A stretch of DNA of 64,000 nt from Chaetomium olivaceum (lineage: Eukaryota > Ascomycota > Sordariomycetes > Sordariales > Chaetomiaceae), in NCBI GenBank assembly GCA_039881045.1, contig JAYWVB010000075.1, forward strand, positions 1 through 64,000, given 5' to 3'. The notes beneath the pieces were generated by a model that saw nothing but the letters and a program-made list of their open reading frames with translations, did not search any database and had not been told where the DNA came from. Position 1 is the stretch's first letter. Each line of letters begins with the position of its first letter. A program made the translations under genes and the position numbers. This document shows, piece after piece, positions 22,738-34,825 of this stretch.

Positions 22738-25700
22738 CTATTTGAACGTCGGCCTAATCTTAGCATACAACTCCGTATCCAAAAAGCTGTAATTTGGATC
22801 GAGCTCGCAGAACGGATGCTGCGAGAGAAGCACGTCGGCCGTCGGGCGGTCCGTCGGGTCCCTATGCGAGAGGTTAGCTTATGGTCCAACCCCTTTTTCC
22901 AGCTCGGGTGAGGAAAAAGGAAAAGGAAAGACCTACACAGTAAAACAGTCCAGCATGAAAGCAATCGCGATCGGACTGATCTCCTCGCGGATGTCGTCCG
23001 GAATCGGCGGCGTCTCCCCGTTGGCAATCTTGTAGATGGCCCCGACCGCCTCGTCCTTGCTCCACGGCCGGCGCCCGGCAAACATCTCGAGCACCACGCA
23101 CCCGGTCGACCAGATGTCCACTTTGGCGCTGTACCCTTCGCCCTGCGCCCGCACCACCTCGGGTGCCATCCAGAACACGGACCCCTGCATCGAGTTGGTC
23201 TTGTCGTTGCCGTAGATGTTGTCCGTCTTCTTGCTGATGCCGAAGTCGCTAATCTTGCACGTGCCGTCTAGATCCAGTAGGATATTGTCCGCCTTCAAGT
23301 CACGGTGCAAAATCCCCTCCCTATGTAGGTACGCCAATCCAGACAGCGTCTGCCGCGTCAGCGATGCGACGACGGCTTCCTCGAACTTGCCATGCTTGCG
23401 TAGGCACGACCCGATAGAGCCACCAGAAATGTACTCGAGGAAGATGGAGATGCTCCGCTCCTTGCGCTCGCAGCCGAGGTACTGCACGATATTGACGTGG
23501 TCGAGGTGCTGCATTGTGTCGATCTCGCGGTCCAGCGCCGCCACCAGCTCCTGCATCTTCTTCTGATCACCCTGCGCCGCTTTGGGGTTGACCTCGACCT
23601 CCTTGACCGCCAAGAATTCGCCTGTCGTCGCGTTCATACCGAGGTAAACCCGTCCGAAAGTGCCCTTGCCGATCAGCTGGCCCTTGAACCAACGGAACGT
23701 CGTCTGCCGCTTGGGAATGCTGTCGCGGTTGCTCTGTGCCTGCGTTGGCAGGCTGTCCTGCGGGATCGTACTGAGGCCCGCGGCGAGGTTGAGCGACCCG
23801 CGTTCCGGTCGGATCTGTACGATGTTGGCGTTGAACATCTTGGTGCTCTTGCGCCGCATCAGGTTGGTGTTCTTGTCTACGAGCGCACCCGCCTGCGAGC
23901 GTAGGGGCCCCGATGTCTGGGTGTAGCGCTTGTTTGCTTCGTGCGCTCCGCGAGCGACTTCTCTAATCGACTTCATGCGGCCTAGACCCCCAGAACGGCG
24001 CACACTACGCCGTGCTAGCGTCTGCATGGACACAGGGCGCGAATCGAGAGCCTTGAGCGTGGACTCGTCGGAGCCCAAGGTGTCGCTCTCGTTGTAGATG
24101 GATGAAACCCGGTTGTGCCCGGATGAGAAGCCGGAGGGCAGCGGGGGCAGTGGGGGTATGGAAGAGGCCTTGACTGAACCCTGCTCCGACTGGTTCTCGT
24201 CTGCCTCGTCAATAGGCGAGGGACCCTCGCCTTCCTCGAGGACCGGTTGGTCAACATCCACGTTAGGGAAGAAATCCTCGAGGTTGTTGATAAGGGCGTC
24301 GGTAGGCGGGCGGTTGGCCCAGACGTCCTTCTCGATGAACGACTTGCGTCGGCCCAGTTTGGTCTCGCGGTCTTCTGAGTCCCAACTCTCGGAGCCTGGC
24401 GTGCCCGGCGTGCGCCGCTGTGATGATTGGCCGCTTGTTCCATCCTCGTCGCCATCGCCCGGCATCTTGCCGTCACCGCCCGACTGCGGTGATCTGAAAG
24501 CGACCGACAGCGTCTTCCTCGAGCGTTTGGTGTTGACCCGCAGACTCGGCCGTTTAACGTTGGTGTCGGCCTCGCCGCCTTCTGCGGATGCTGACGCCTT
24601 CTTAGGCGCAGTGTTATTGCGGGCCGAGATAGGAACAGCGAACAGGCCGTCGTCCGAGTCATCTCCCGAGTCATCATCGTCGGCGTTGTTATTGCCATTG
24701 TTCCCCCCGTTGTTGTTGCTGTTGTTCCTCTCGTGGAGGGTTGAGGCTTGAGAGAACCTGACGTCGTTACCTTGGAAGTCGGTATCCGGGCCGTGCGACT
24801 TGCGCTTGTTGGCGGTGGCAGTCGAGAAGGTCTGGCTCGGCCGGCGGGAGCTGGGACTAACATCTCCCGGCGACGGAGCGCGTGCTACTCGAGTAATCTT
24901 AGTGTCTGTTCCAAGGTGGGATCGGTCAAGGTTCGGGTCCGCTCCGGCGGCCCCCCGGTTGGCAGGTTCATGGGTCGGCGAGTAGTCCGGGACCAGGAAT
25001 GGCACACTCTTAGAGCTCCAGGTAGTAGAACCCGGTGACCCTGGGACGGGTCCGATCCTCGGACTGCCCCCGCCAGAGCCGGAGCGTTTACGCTGACCAA
25101 AGTCAACAGTTGACATAGCTCCCTTACCTCGTTCAATGGTTTCGCTGTTTGTCACCGGCATCGACGACACACGGTTTGGCGACAACCCTCTGTGGCCGCC
25201 CGCGACAGGATGTCCGATACCAGCCATCCGCCCGGCCATCCCCACTAGCAGGCCGTGGATACCGCCGTCGGGGGTCGGCCCGCCTGGCCGCCTCTTCTGC
25301 TTCTCCGAGAAGGCTTCCTCGCGTAAGTCGGACGACGTGCGTTTGGGGCGGCTGCCATCCATACTCCCCTGCGACAAGCGGGTGCTATGCTTCTTGCTAA
25401 GCGAGTTCGCCTTTAATAACGTAGCAGACGGGTCCTCGGGAGGAGCTGGGGCTTTGCGCAGAGGGAGCAGTGTGTCAATCTTCCTGTCCTCGTATGGCGA
25501 TAACCTTGGCTGATCAAAGTCCACGTTCCTACCCACAATACCAAACGCAGACTCGGCAGACGGGCTGCCCTCCTTCGCATCTATTAGTTGTTTACGCTTC
25601 GCGAGATACTCTTCCTGCTTCCGCATTTGCTCCGTCCTGTATTGGATGGCTTCTGCTGTCAACATCTTCTCATCTCGCTCTCTGCCCGGCAGGGTGTTCT

Positions 25701-27810
25701 GCCTCGAGGTAGGCGGCGAGGAACTGGACCGCTGCCGCCCGTTGAGCTTGGCATATGCCTCTTCGTCCAGGGGTACGGCCAGGTGCCCGGATTGAGCATT
25801 TGCGAGCATGGCCGGCCGGACAAAAAACTTGAGCGAACCAACCGCATCCCCCATGTGGTTTTTGGTGGTTAGTAGCCTCGTATCATCGAGCGGATCCTCT
25901 TCGTGCTCAAATTTGCCCAACTCTGTCAGGTAGATCTGGGCACCCTCGCTGTCCGGCAGCCCTAGGTTGATGCAAACCAGCTGCCGCAGATCCGAGGCCG
26001 ATGGGACATCAGTAACATCCAACATGCGGTAGTTCCAGCAGTCAGCAGTCGCAAGGATGAAAATGCGGCCCCCGCCAGACCGTTTCGAGGCCGGCCGCTC
26101 CAGGGACGTCTCGCTTCCGTTCCCATGCCGGAATCCAGCCAGGTGCATTTTGACATGGAGCCCCGGGCTGGTGGGTGACTCGTGTTCGTCGGGCTTCTTC
26201 TTGCCCCTGAATAACGAGAGGAACGAGGTGCTGCCTTTCGCGCTTCCCGGGGGGTCTGACCCAGCGCTCTTATCTCCTGAATCTTGCGGCGAGGGCCGGC
26301 TGCCTTCCTGGCCAAACCGTCGACCGTGCGCCTCGGCGCTGCGGGTCGCATTCACCACCTCGCCAATGTTCATGCCGCTCTTCAACATGGCGGCTGCATC
26401 GGGTGGCACCCCTGACCCGTATATCGCGGCGTTGGAGGATACGGAATCTGTGCTGTTACGTGACCGATGGCCGAACATGGTGGTGTGAGGTGACGCGGAA
26501 ACGTTGCCTGCCGTTGAAGATGGGGGCAAGAGGCCTGACTGAGGAACTGGACTGCCATTCGGGCTGTTCCTCCCCAATGGCGTGGACCCACGAACAGAAC
26601 CTGCCTCGCCTGACTCGCTGAGGTTTGGGCTCTCTCGGCGGGTAATATCGGTATCGATATTCTTCATTAGGCTCCTGTGATTCGATTCAGAGCCTCTACT
26701 GCCAAAGCCAGGGCCGGGGGCTTTGATTGGAGTGTTCGGTGACTCCGCAGAATCGGCAGCGGTGCCGAACGTCGTGACGGTACTTGTAGACTCTTTACGA
26801 GAATGACTGGTGGATGTCTTGGGGGTGTCAGCTGGCCGCCCTGTAACGACGCTCCGGATAAGTCGTCGCATTCTCTTCCCCTCCTCTCTTTCTCTCGGTT
26901 GTTCCCATGCGCCCCCGTTTTTTTTACACACCCCCGCGAGCAGCGGGTACACTTGTTGGTGCATCATGCCAAAATTGCCACGACCGCCATGGCTGCTTCC
27001 GAGCTCGAGAAACTGGGCGCCGTGAATGTTGAGTAGTTGAAAGGTTTCCTGCCAATCTTTGGAGAAGTTGTTGGTCCTCAGCCATGCTAGCACCCTATCC
27101 AGGGGCCACTGGGCTGCAAGCTCGGGCGGGACTGACGATATTACGGTGCTGGCATTGGAAACATTAGATAGCACCCTCTGGCCCATGGCAGCAGCATAGA
27201 GTCTCTCCCGGCCTGAAGATTCCTCCAGCGGCGTGGCGGCGGCGGAGTCCAGCCCAGCCGGTGCCCAGTGGATGCCATCATCGGTGAAGCCCAGACCCGG
27301 AATGCCAACGCCCTCTCCATAAGTGTCTCCCTGGGGGATGTACGTCGCGCTCATCTGCTCGCTCGGCGGCGGTGGTGGTGGTACCGTGAGGCTCGTGGGG
27401 CCGGATGATGCGGCGGCATTGGCGGCAGCGACAGCCTGGGCATGAAGCCTAGGGTCGTAAGCATGCAAAAAGCCGGTGCTCGCGCCGCCGGCGCCGCCCG
27501 GCGGTGGCGGTGGGATATTGAATGTTGTCCGTCCGTCGTAGGCGCGGCCCCAGGCCCCGTGCCATGGTGCGTTGCCCAACGCGCTGGGCGGCGGCATAGC
27601 ACTTGGAGGGAATGCAGGGTTCGGCGGTGGGCCTGGAGGCGGAGGGAGCTTGACATTGCCGCCAGCGACGGGGGCGCTTGGGTACCGGGGCGGCGGAGGG
27701 GGGATGGCCATCATATTGCTGATCCCGAGAGACGGCGGCGGCGACATGGGTGGAGGGGGAGGAGGCACTTGAAAAGGCCGGGTCGCATCCCGCTGGCCAT
27801 TTTGGTACAT
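22738..27810 (-). CDS. mik-1: MAP kinase kinase kinase of the cell-wall integrity pathway (BCK1/mik-1)
   Basis: Exons 27810-22937 and 22861-22738 (donor GTAGGT, junction ACT-GT/G-GAC giving FTVDPTDRPTADVLL) code 1665 residues. In order: a proline-rich N-terminus (residues 10-150, many PPPPP runs), a SAM-like segment near 233-290 (WPLDRVLAWLRTNNFSKDWQ), a long Ser-rich region, a Ras-association-like segment at about 579-667 (GRIFILATADCWNYRMLDVT), further low-complexity Ser/Asp/Asn sequence, and a C-terminal kinase domain from about residue 1370. The kinase shows the glycine loop (GKGTFGRVYLG), VAIK-type lysine (AVKEV), HRDLKADN, DFG (SDFGISKK) and APE (WMAPEV). The domain order matches Bck1, activated by protein kinase C and phosphorylating the MAPKKs of the Slt2/MAK-1 cascade. 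No frame break over 4.9 kb. Confidence 0.93.
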
Positions 27811-29439
27811 GGCTAGCAGCTGCGCTTACGACGCAGCCCGTTGCGATAAGAGGAAGGCTGCCTGTGTTGGAGCGTTCGGGGGGGGCGCTCGGTGATCGCG
27901 GATCGGCACGGTGGTGGGGGGAGGTGAGACTTTCCGCAAGCGCGGGGAAGCACGGAGCGGTTTCGACACGGCGAGTTGAGCGGGCAAAGCGACGCAAAAT
28001 GAATGGATACAAATTTCTGAAGCTGTTGCCGCCGTCCACAGCGGGTGCTGCTCGGGGATGGATGGGGTCGTGATTTGTTTCAACGGCCCGCGGCTGATAT
28101 CGGCGGCGCTTGTAACGTTAATTATTGCGAGTCTGGCAGTGGCCGACCTCCGCCACTCTCTCGGGCGGCACAGTCCCGTCGACGCCTGTGCTTCCGACAG
28201 GCGAGGCTGCCCTATCGAAACAGCTTGGAACCCTAAATATCAGGTTTCGAGGAAAAGGGGTGCTAATCGTGGCCTCGAGGTTTATCGTCCGAAATTCATT
28301 CTGAGGGGAATATGGACAGAAGCGTTGCTGCAAAGGTGAGACGACGGAAGTGTGTCTGGTCCAAACCGCCTGCTCACCACTGGTTGCGTCCTCTTTTACT
28401 CTTTGTCGTCGTTTGCTCCCGGGGTCTGGCGGCAGCGCTTCAGGCTTGCATGCAGCTGCCTGTGTTGCGCCCTGCAGCTTCTGCAATCCTGAAGGAAGTT
28501 GGCCAATCAGACGCTGACATGGTCAAAGCTTTCACCCATCCAGGGTCAGAGGTGGGCACTGTGGGGTGGCCAGCCGTCCACCCATGCCATTTTGTGCAGC
28601 CGTCCGGTGTTCGTTTTGGCTTAAACACGAGCGAACCACTTCCACATCCAGCTTCACTCCCGATGCAGAGTGATTCGGACCGACGTTCTTTTCAAGAGAT
28701 TTCCATCTGTCCGTTCGAGCCAGGGTGATGGGGCAAAAACTCATCTTTGAGGTGGTGGCTAAATAAAAGACAGGAAATATCTGCTTAAAGGTAGTCGACG
28801 TGGCGACAACTATGGTAATATGACGAGCGACCTCTCTCACTTACCACCAAACTTTTGTTCCTGCAGCTCCTCCGCCTCGGCATCATCCGCGAGGTGTGTG
28901 GCACATGCGGCGGTTTCACTACGGTAGACCCATAAGTAGGTATGTACAAGGTTCCATCGGTCTCAGCTCCGATACCCAGCCGCAAGTAAACTTTCCAAAT
29001 TGTTCAGGAGCACTCCTGTTTGATATACACGGAAGTCGTCAATGAAACGCTGGTCTTCAATTGCCGTGATCATGTGACAAGCAGCCATGTTAAAAAGAGA
29101 AAAGAACAAAGAGGTCGCAAGGTTTGTATGAATGTATTCGCACAGACGTTCTGTAGGACAAGCTTTGTAACACTTGCTCATCGGAATTCTTCAGCTGGAC
29201 ATTACTGGGACGTGCAAGGCGCGGCGGAATCCTTCCATCCATCGCTCTTCCTGAAGCCCCCCTGCTAACCCGAGATAGCGACGCCATAACTCCGAGCGAC
29301 CCCTAGTCGTATACTATGGAGTGAAGTTAAAAAAAAAGGTAAACAAACAAAAGTGCAAAAGAAAGAGAGAAAGAGGGGGAAAACCATCGCTGTCTACAAA
29401 CGCTGAACGCTCGCGCAATCTTCTTATACACCAAGAGCC
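27811..29439. other. Intergenic, BCK1 promoter side
   Basis: About 1.6 kb between BCK1 and the GH5 gene (both minus). It should contain the BCK1 promoter. Frames of up to about 196 codons show no motif. Confidence 0.5.
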
Positions 29440-31802
29440 TCACATGACGGTGCAATTGCTCCATGTGCCCTGATTACACTGTTCATAATACCCGGAATCC
29501 TCCGCCCCCTCTCCGATGTTGTGTTTCTTGATGACGCCCGAGACCGTCAACGTCTGCTCACCCTTGCCATGCCACCAGCGTAGCCGCTGGATGAGCACCG
29601 TCTCCTCCTCGTCGCTGCTGATCTCCCATTTCCCGGAGCTCACCTCCACCGAGCAGGCATCCTTGGGAAAATGGTACTCGGGAAGGAATACCACCGTCGG
29701 CGTATCCGAGCCTGCCACCTCGGGAGCCTTGACGGTCAAGGTGAAGAGGCATTGCCGGAGATCGAACACATAATTCGTGATAACTCCAGCAGTGGCAATT
29801 GGCGCCGGCCGTACATACGCCTCGGCTGCCCGGTATCCCGGAGACGATGTCAGTTCCGGCTGGCGCGAGGTCGCCTCGGATGATATTGAAGGGTTCGTGA
29901 TGGAGCGTTTGATATTAGCCGGAGTCACACTTTCATCATCATCCAACTCTTTCCTCGGCGCAGAGGGACGTAGGTTTGCTGTTGAGTCCTCAAGCTCCGG
30001 CGTTTTGGGACGCGCCGAGAGAGGGAGCAACTTGTCGTCGACCGAAACAATGGAAAGATCTTCGCCGTTCCATTGATCTCCATTTTCATGGTCGTTCGAG
30101 GCCATATAAAGCCATAAGGTGTAACCCTCGAGGCCGGCGGCTTCTACTCCGAAGTGATTGGCGTCCATAGCGGCCGATTGACTCGAGTAGTCGCCTGTCT
30201 TGTATGCATACTTGTCATCCATGTCGTAAGGGATGCCGAATTCTGTCATCACACATGGGTGGTTTCCTATGCGATCGAGGCCCTCCTGCCTCATAGCCGC
30301 GTGTTGATCTCTGAAACAGTTCCGGATGGCAGCCTCGCCCAGCTTGATGGCAAAGGCCGGGTGCCAATACCGTCCACGTAGCACGCCTATCACATCGACA
30401 TTCCAGCTGCGATTCCATTTCTTGGTCATCAGCGTGATGCCATCGTACCAGTGCGGAGCGTAAGCCAGGAGAGGATCGTCACCGTCTGGAGTGCCCTTGA
30501 TGAGGGGTGGGAGTTCCATTGTGGGGCCCTGCAAGAGCATGATGGCGTCCTTGTGATACGAGCGGACCAGGTCGCGGTATTTCCGAAAATGATCAATGAA
30601 GTAGTTGTTGGTGAAATAGGGGTAGTCGATAGTGTCCCCGGTTGTCGGGTGTTTTCCGAAATAGTCCTTCTTCAGGAGCGTATCCGTGGACGGATCCCAC
30701 ACACCATGTTGGGCCCATATGCACTCACCCAACTTCCACCCGGGGTCTCTCTTGTAACCATAGCGCGAGTCGTCGTAGTCTTTCGGTAACCAAGCAATCT
30801 CGCCTTGGGGGTCAATCATAGTTCGCCCTACCTTATAAGGGCCGAGGCCACCCATGTCCCACATCTCGACGTCGACGGCTCGCCCAGACCCCGCTAGCAT
30901 GGTTTGCCAGATCGTTGGGCATGATCCTTTCTTTAGAGCCTGTTCTTTTGGTATGACGCTGATGTCCTCGTAGCCGATCATGCCCTTGTTTGGCTCGTTC
31001 ATGCTTTCCCAGCCAAATACAACTTCGTTCTCAATGTCCCCGGCTTCATGAATGCGCCTCGCGAGATGGGCGCAGGCGCGGAGGAAGTGCCCCTGCAGAT
31101 AATCCTGGATGTTCATTCCGTCGATGATACATTTTGGTGCAAAATCCTTGCCGGCGAAGAAAAGAGTGAACATGGTGGCAGCGGCCAGGCGGAAGTAGTT
31201 TGTTGACCAAATCATCTTGGGGAACTCGTTGGGGTCCGGGTATGTATTGTGGACAATGGCAGCCTCGGTCACCGCAAAACTCTCGGGATTGAGCCCGGCG
31301 GCGTAGAGCGTCCACATCGGCGCGCCCGATCCTCCGGAGAACCGAGACCACTGTCATGCAGAGGCGCGTTAGCCTACTTCGATCTCGGCGTTCTACAAAC
31401 CAGACGCTAATCACGTACCACATCCTGATGGGGGTCCATAAAGATATAGAACCCGTAGCTTTTCGCCGCCCTCAGCACCTCGATCGTCTCCTCGATCCAC
31501 GCCTCGTCGTAGATGCCCGGACCGGCGGCCTCGATGGCCTCCCATGTGAAGACATAGCGGATAGTGTTGTAGCCACACCGTTTCAATCTCGAGAAGTGGA
31601 GATGCGCGTCGTCTTTGGGAAATGGCCGGCCTACGAAGCTGACTTTGTCGCCATCGAAGAAATTGTCTGCCACGTGCGAGGGCTGGTTGGGCTTGCTGGG
31701 ATACTTGGCTTCACCGGCGACATTGATGCCCCGGAGAATCACCTGCCTGCCGTTGGTATCGCAGAACTTGCCATCTTCAATTGTGAGGCGGAGATTTGAC
31801 AT
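29440..31802 (-). CDS. GH5 subfamily 12 glycosidase, steryl-glucosidase/glucosylceramidase-like
   Basis: Exons 31802-31419 and 31350-29440 (donor GTACGT, phase 0, joining MDPHQDV to WSRFSGGSGAP) give 764 residues. The N-terminus begins MSNLRLTIEDGKFCDTNGRQ and has no signal peptide, so the enzyme is probably intracellular. The (beta/alpha)8 fold shows GYNTIRYVFTWEAIE, the acid/base in GWESMNEPN (Glu247) and the nucleophile in MTEFGIPYD (Glu498). A C-terminal beta-rich domain follows after a Ser/Pro linker (about residues 570-640). The layout matches fungal EGCrP2/Egh1-type enzymes, which hydrolyse ergosteryl glucoside and/or glucosylceramide and affect vacuole and membrane lipid homeostasis. 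Which of the two substrates is preferred cannot be read from sequence here. Confidence 0.88.
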
Positions 31803-32762
31803 TGTTTGTGTCCCGGGGGATATTTTGCGTGATCGAGGAAGAAGCGAGTGTGTGACGTCGATCCGAGGGAGCGAGTTGGGGGAGTCGGAGATATGGGAAG
31901 TGAAGTGGTCCTCGACCACTGCTCGCATTCGCTCCAGGTACCTGTAGATTGCGAGCAGGGGCGTGTTCCCAATGACGCGGGGTGACAGGGGTAGGTGGCC
32001 AACACCGCCGTTCGAGACAGGGCTTCATCAGCCCCTGCGGAAGTACGATTCGTAAACTCCAAACAGATGTAGAATGCGGACCAATTGTCCCATCGACTAC
32101 AGAAATGAACGCGGCTTTGCAAGTTCTTTTTCTCGTCTTCGTTTCTTCTGCCTACCTAATTAGGTTGTTTGCTTACCTCCCATTGCTCGTCGTCTTCCTC
32201 CCCAATACACATACGTACATACAGTCTCGTTTCTTGTGACCATGACCATGAGCTTTCCATGGGCATGGCAGTGATGCCTACCCAACAACATAGAAGTGCT
32301 ATTTAATCACATGGATTTCTATAGACTGTCCTTGAATGGAATTCACTTTCCATAGCCATAGAAATACACACCAAGGGTCGGTAAAAATACAAGTCCTAGA
32401 GACTGTGATATTTACATGTTTCCATGTTCTCCAGCTCCATTGCCGTAAGGTATACATATTACATACATGTACTGACAGATGGAGTTGCCCGGCGTAGTCG
32501 GGTTAGGGTTAAGTACAGCGAGGCACCCAGCCCGCCTGACGCGCCCAAGTGCCACTTTACGCGCGACACGCTTGACACGGTCTTGGCGCGTCTTGCAACT
32601 TTGAAATTCGAGTCGAACGTGGAAGGCCGAAATCAACACCTATTAGGTTGCAGGGATCTCACTCGCTTCTAAATATTTGCAGGTTATCGTCGTTCTAATT
32701 GTCAAGACTCTGTGCCATCTCAACAACGTCTACGTACTTTCCCGAACCTAAACGGCGACAAC
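31803..32762. other. Divergent intergenic region GH5 / PRI1
   Basis: About 960 bp between the divergent starts of the GH5 gene (minus) and PRI1 (plus), so it holds both promoters. No further gene seen. Confidence 0.6.
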
Positions 32763-34623
32763 ATGCCGCTTCCCGACCTGCCTGTCGCAGAGCCTAGCCC
32801 TAGCCTCCCCTCGGCGGCACAGATGGAGGAAGACTTTGCGATGGCGGCTGAAAGTGACTCGGATGAAGAGGAGGATATCGTAATGGCCGAGGCTGGCCAG
32901 GTACAAGGTGTCGTAGAAGACATCAAGCCGGCAGCCGAACCTCTCGCAGCCCAGGCCGTGGAGGACGAAGACATGGGAGTGGAGATCAAGCAGGAGACAA
33001 AGCCAGAAATCAAACAGGAAACGAAGCCAGGGATAAAACTTGAGGACTTGTTTGCCGGGATGGACTCAGACGATGAGGAGTTTATCACCTCTGTCGACTC
33101 CATCAACGCCCAAGAGATGTAAGCGGCAGCCCAGCTTGCGAGAACAGCTTCTTTCTACCTGCTAACCCCGAACTTAGAATTGACACTAATGATACTTCTG
33201 TCGAGCTTCTCCGCATCTATTATCAACGCTTCTTCCCCTGGCGGTACATGTTCCAATGGCTGAACCACAGCCCGGTCCCTACGAACGACTTCAAACACCG
33301 CGAATTCAGTTTGTGGCTACACAACGACGCCGTGATGCGGTACCAGTCATACAAGACATCAGATCTGTCAGCAAGCCGACATACGGTCTACGTTGCTCTT
33401 TGCTAACATTTGCCCTAGCTTCCGCAAAGACGTATTACGACTGATGCCGAGACGTATCGAAATCGGGCCCGTGTATACGGCTGACCCGAGAGACCGGAAG
33501 ACGTTCCGAAACTCGACCGCCTTTCTACCCATGGCGAAGGAACTATGTTTTGATATCGATCTGACAGACTACGACGACATCCGGACATGCTGCGATAAGG
33601 CAAACATTTGCAACAAGTGCTGGAAATTTACGACTATGGCCATCAAAGTCCTCGACACGGCGTTACGGGATGACTTTGGCTACAACCACATCCTCTGGGT
33701 CTATTCCGGTCGTCGAGGTGTCCACGCTTGGGTCTGTGATAAGAAAGCCAGGGCCTTGAATGATCACCAGAGGAAAGCCCTTGCCTCCTACTTTGAGGTC
33801 GTGACAGGCAAGCAAGGCGGCAAGAAGGTTAACATCCGTCGACCGCTACACCCCCACCTTTCGTAAGTCGTGATTCCAGACTCCCTGTCCTCGTTTCAAA
33901 ATTCCCACAAGGTGCTAACAAGCTATTCCTCGAACCTACAGACGAAGTATCGATATCCTCAAAGACCACTTCCAAGAAGACGTCCTGGAGGTTCAAGACC
34001 CCTGGCAAACCCCGGAGAAAGCGGATGCCCTCCTCCAGCAAATTCCGAGCCTCCAACTCCGTGAGGCCCTGCGTAAGAAATGGGAATCCTCCCCCGGCCG
34101 CCCCTCCGTCTCCAAGTGGGCCGACATCGACGCGCTGGCGCAGACGGACGCCATCGCCGGGCTCGACCCCAAGGACCTCCTCGACGCCAAGCAGGACATT
34201 GTGCTTGAGCACACGTACCCGCGCCTCGATATCGCCGTGTCCCAGAAGCTAAACCATTTGCTCAAGAGCCCCTTCGTCATTCACCCGGGCACCGGCCGCG
34301 TCTGCGTGCCAATTGACAGGAACGATCTCGACGGGTTTGATCCGCTAGACGTGCCGACCCTCCAGGGGCTGGTTGGGGAGGTCGATGCCTGGACCGAGGC
34401 TGACGGGGCGGCGGCGGCTATGGCGGCCGTGGAGGTTTCTGAAGGAAGTGGTGCCCGGAGTAGCCAGGACGTGAAGCACATGCAGGATTGGGAGAAGACG
34501 AGTCTGAAGCCGTATATCGAGACCTTCAGGTCGTTTGTCACGGCGCTGATGAAGGACGAGAGGGAGAGGGAGCGGGAGGAAGATGATGAGGTGGAGATCA
34601 AGGTTGAGTCGTTGGACTTCTAG
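32763..34623 (+). CDS. PRI1: DNA primase small (catalytic) subunit PRI1
   Basis: Four exons: 32763-33118, 33178-33366, 33419-33862 and 33942-34623, 556 residues. The donor of intron 2 (GTCAGC) is weak but the junction gives SDL-FRKDVLRLMPRR, as expected for the family, and a TGCTAAC branch site precedes its acceptor. An acidic extension of about 100 residues precedes the catalytic domain (LLRIYYQRFFPWRYMFQWL). The domain contains the metal-binding DIDLTDYDD motif, a Cys cluster (CCDKANICNKC) that should bind zinc, and YSGRRGVHAWVCD. The end is Lys/Glu-rich. Pri1 synthesises RNA primers in the polymerase alpha-primase complex in the nucleus. The N-terminal extension carries repeated IKQE/IKLE motifs. 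Confidence 0.93.
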
Positions 34624-34825
34624 GGGTAAGGGATGTGGATGCTAGGTTGGTTACCTCTATATATGGCGCAACTTCTGTAGACCGTGTTGTCAGGCCCCAG
34701 GGCGAGAGGTTCTGTTCCCGTTGTTTTACATGTTCGAATCTCCTTCATTCGGGGGGTATATTTGGGTATCTTGCAACATGGCGCAATATCCCATCCTTGT
34801 TCACGACCAATGCCATGCTTGTTTT

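Noticed and set aside
24098..24751. 217-codon plus-strand frame
   Set aside because: Antisense to the BCK1 gene body; no recognisable domain.
34725..34750. tRNA-like GTTCGAATC near the PRI1 3' end
   Set aside because: Lacks the leading G of the B box context and any A box.
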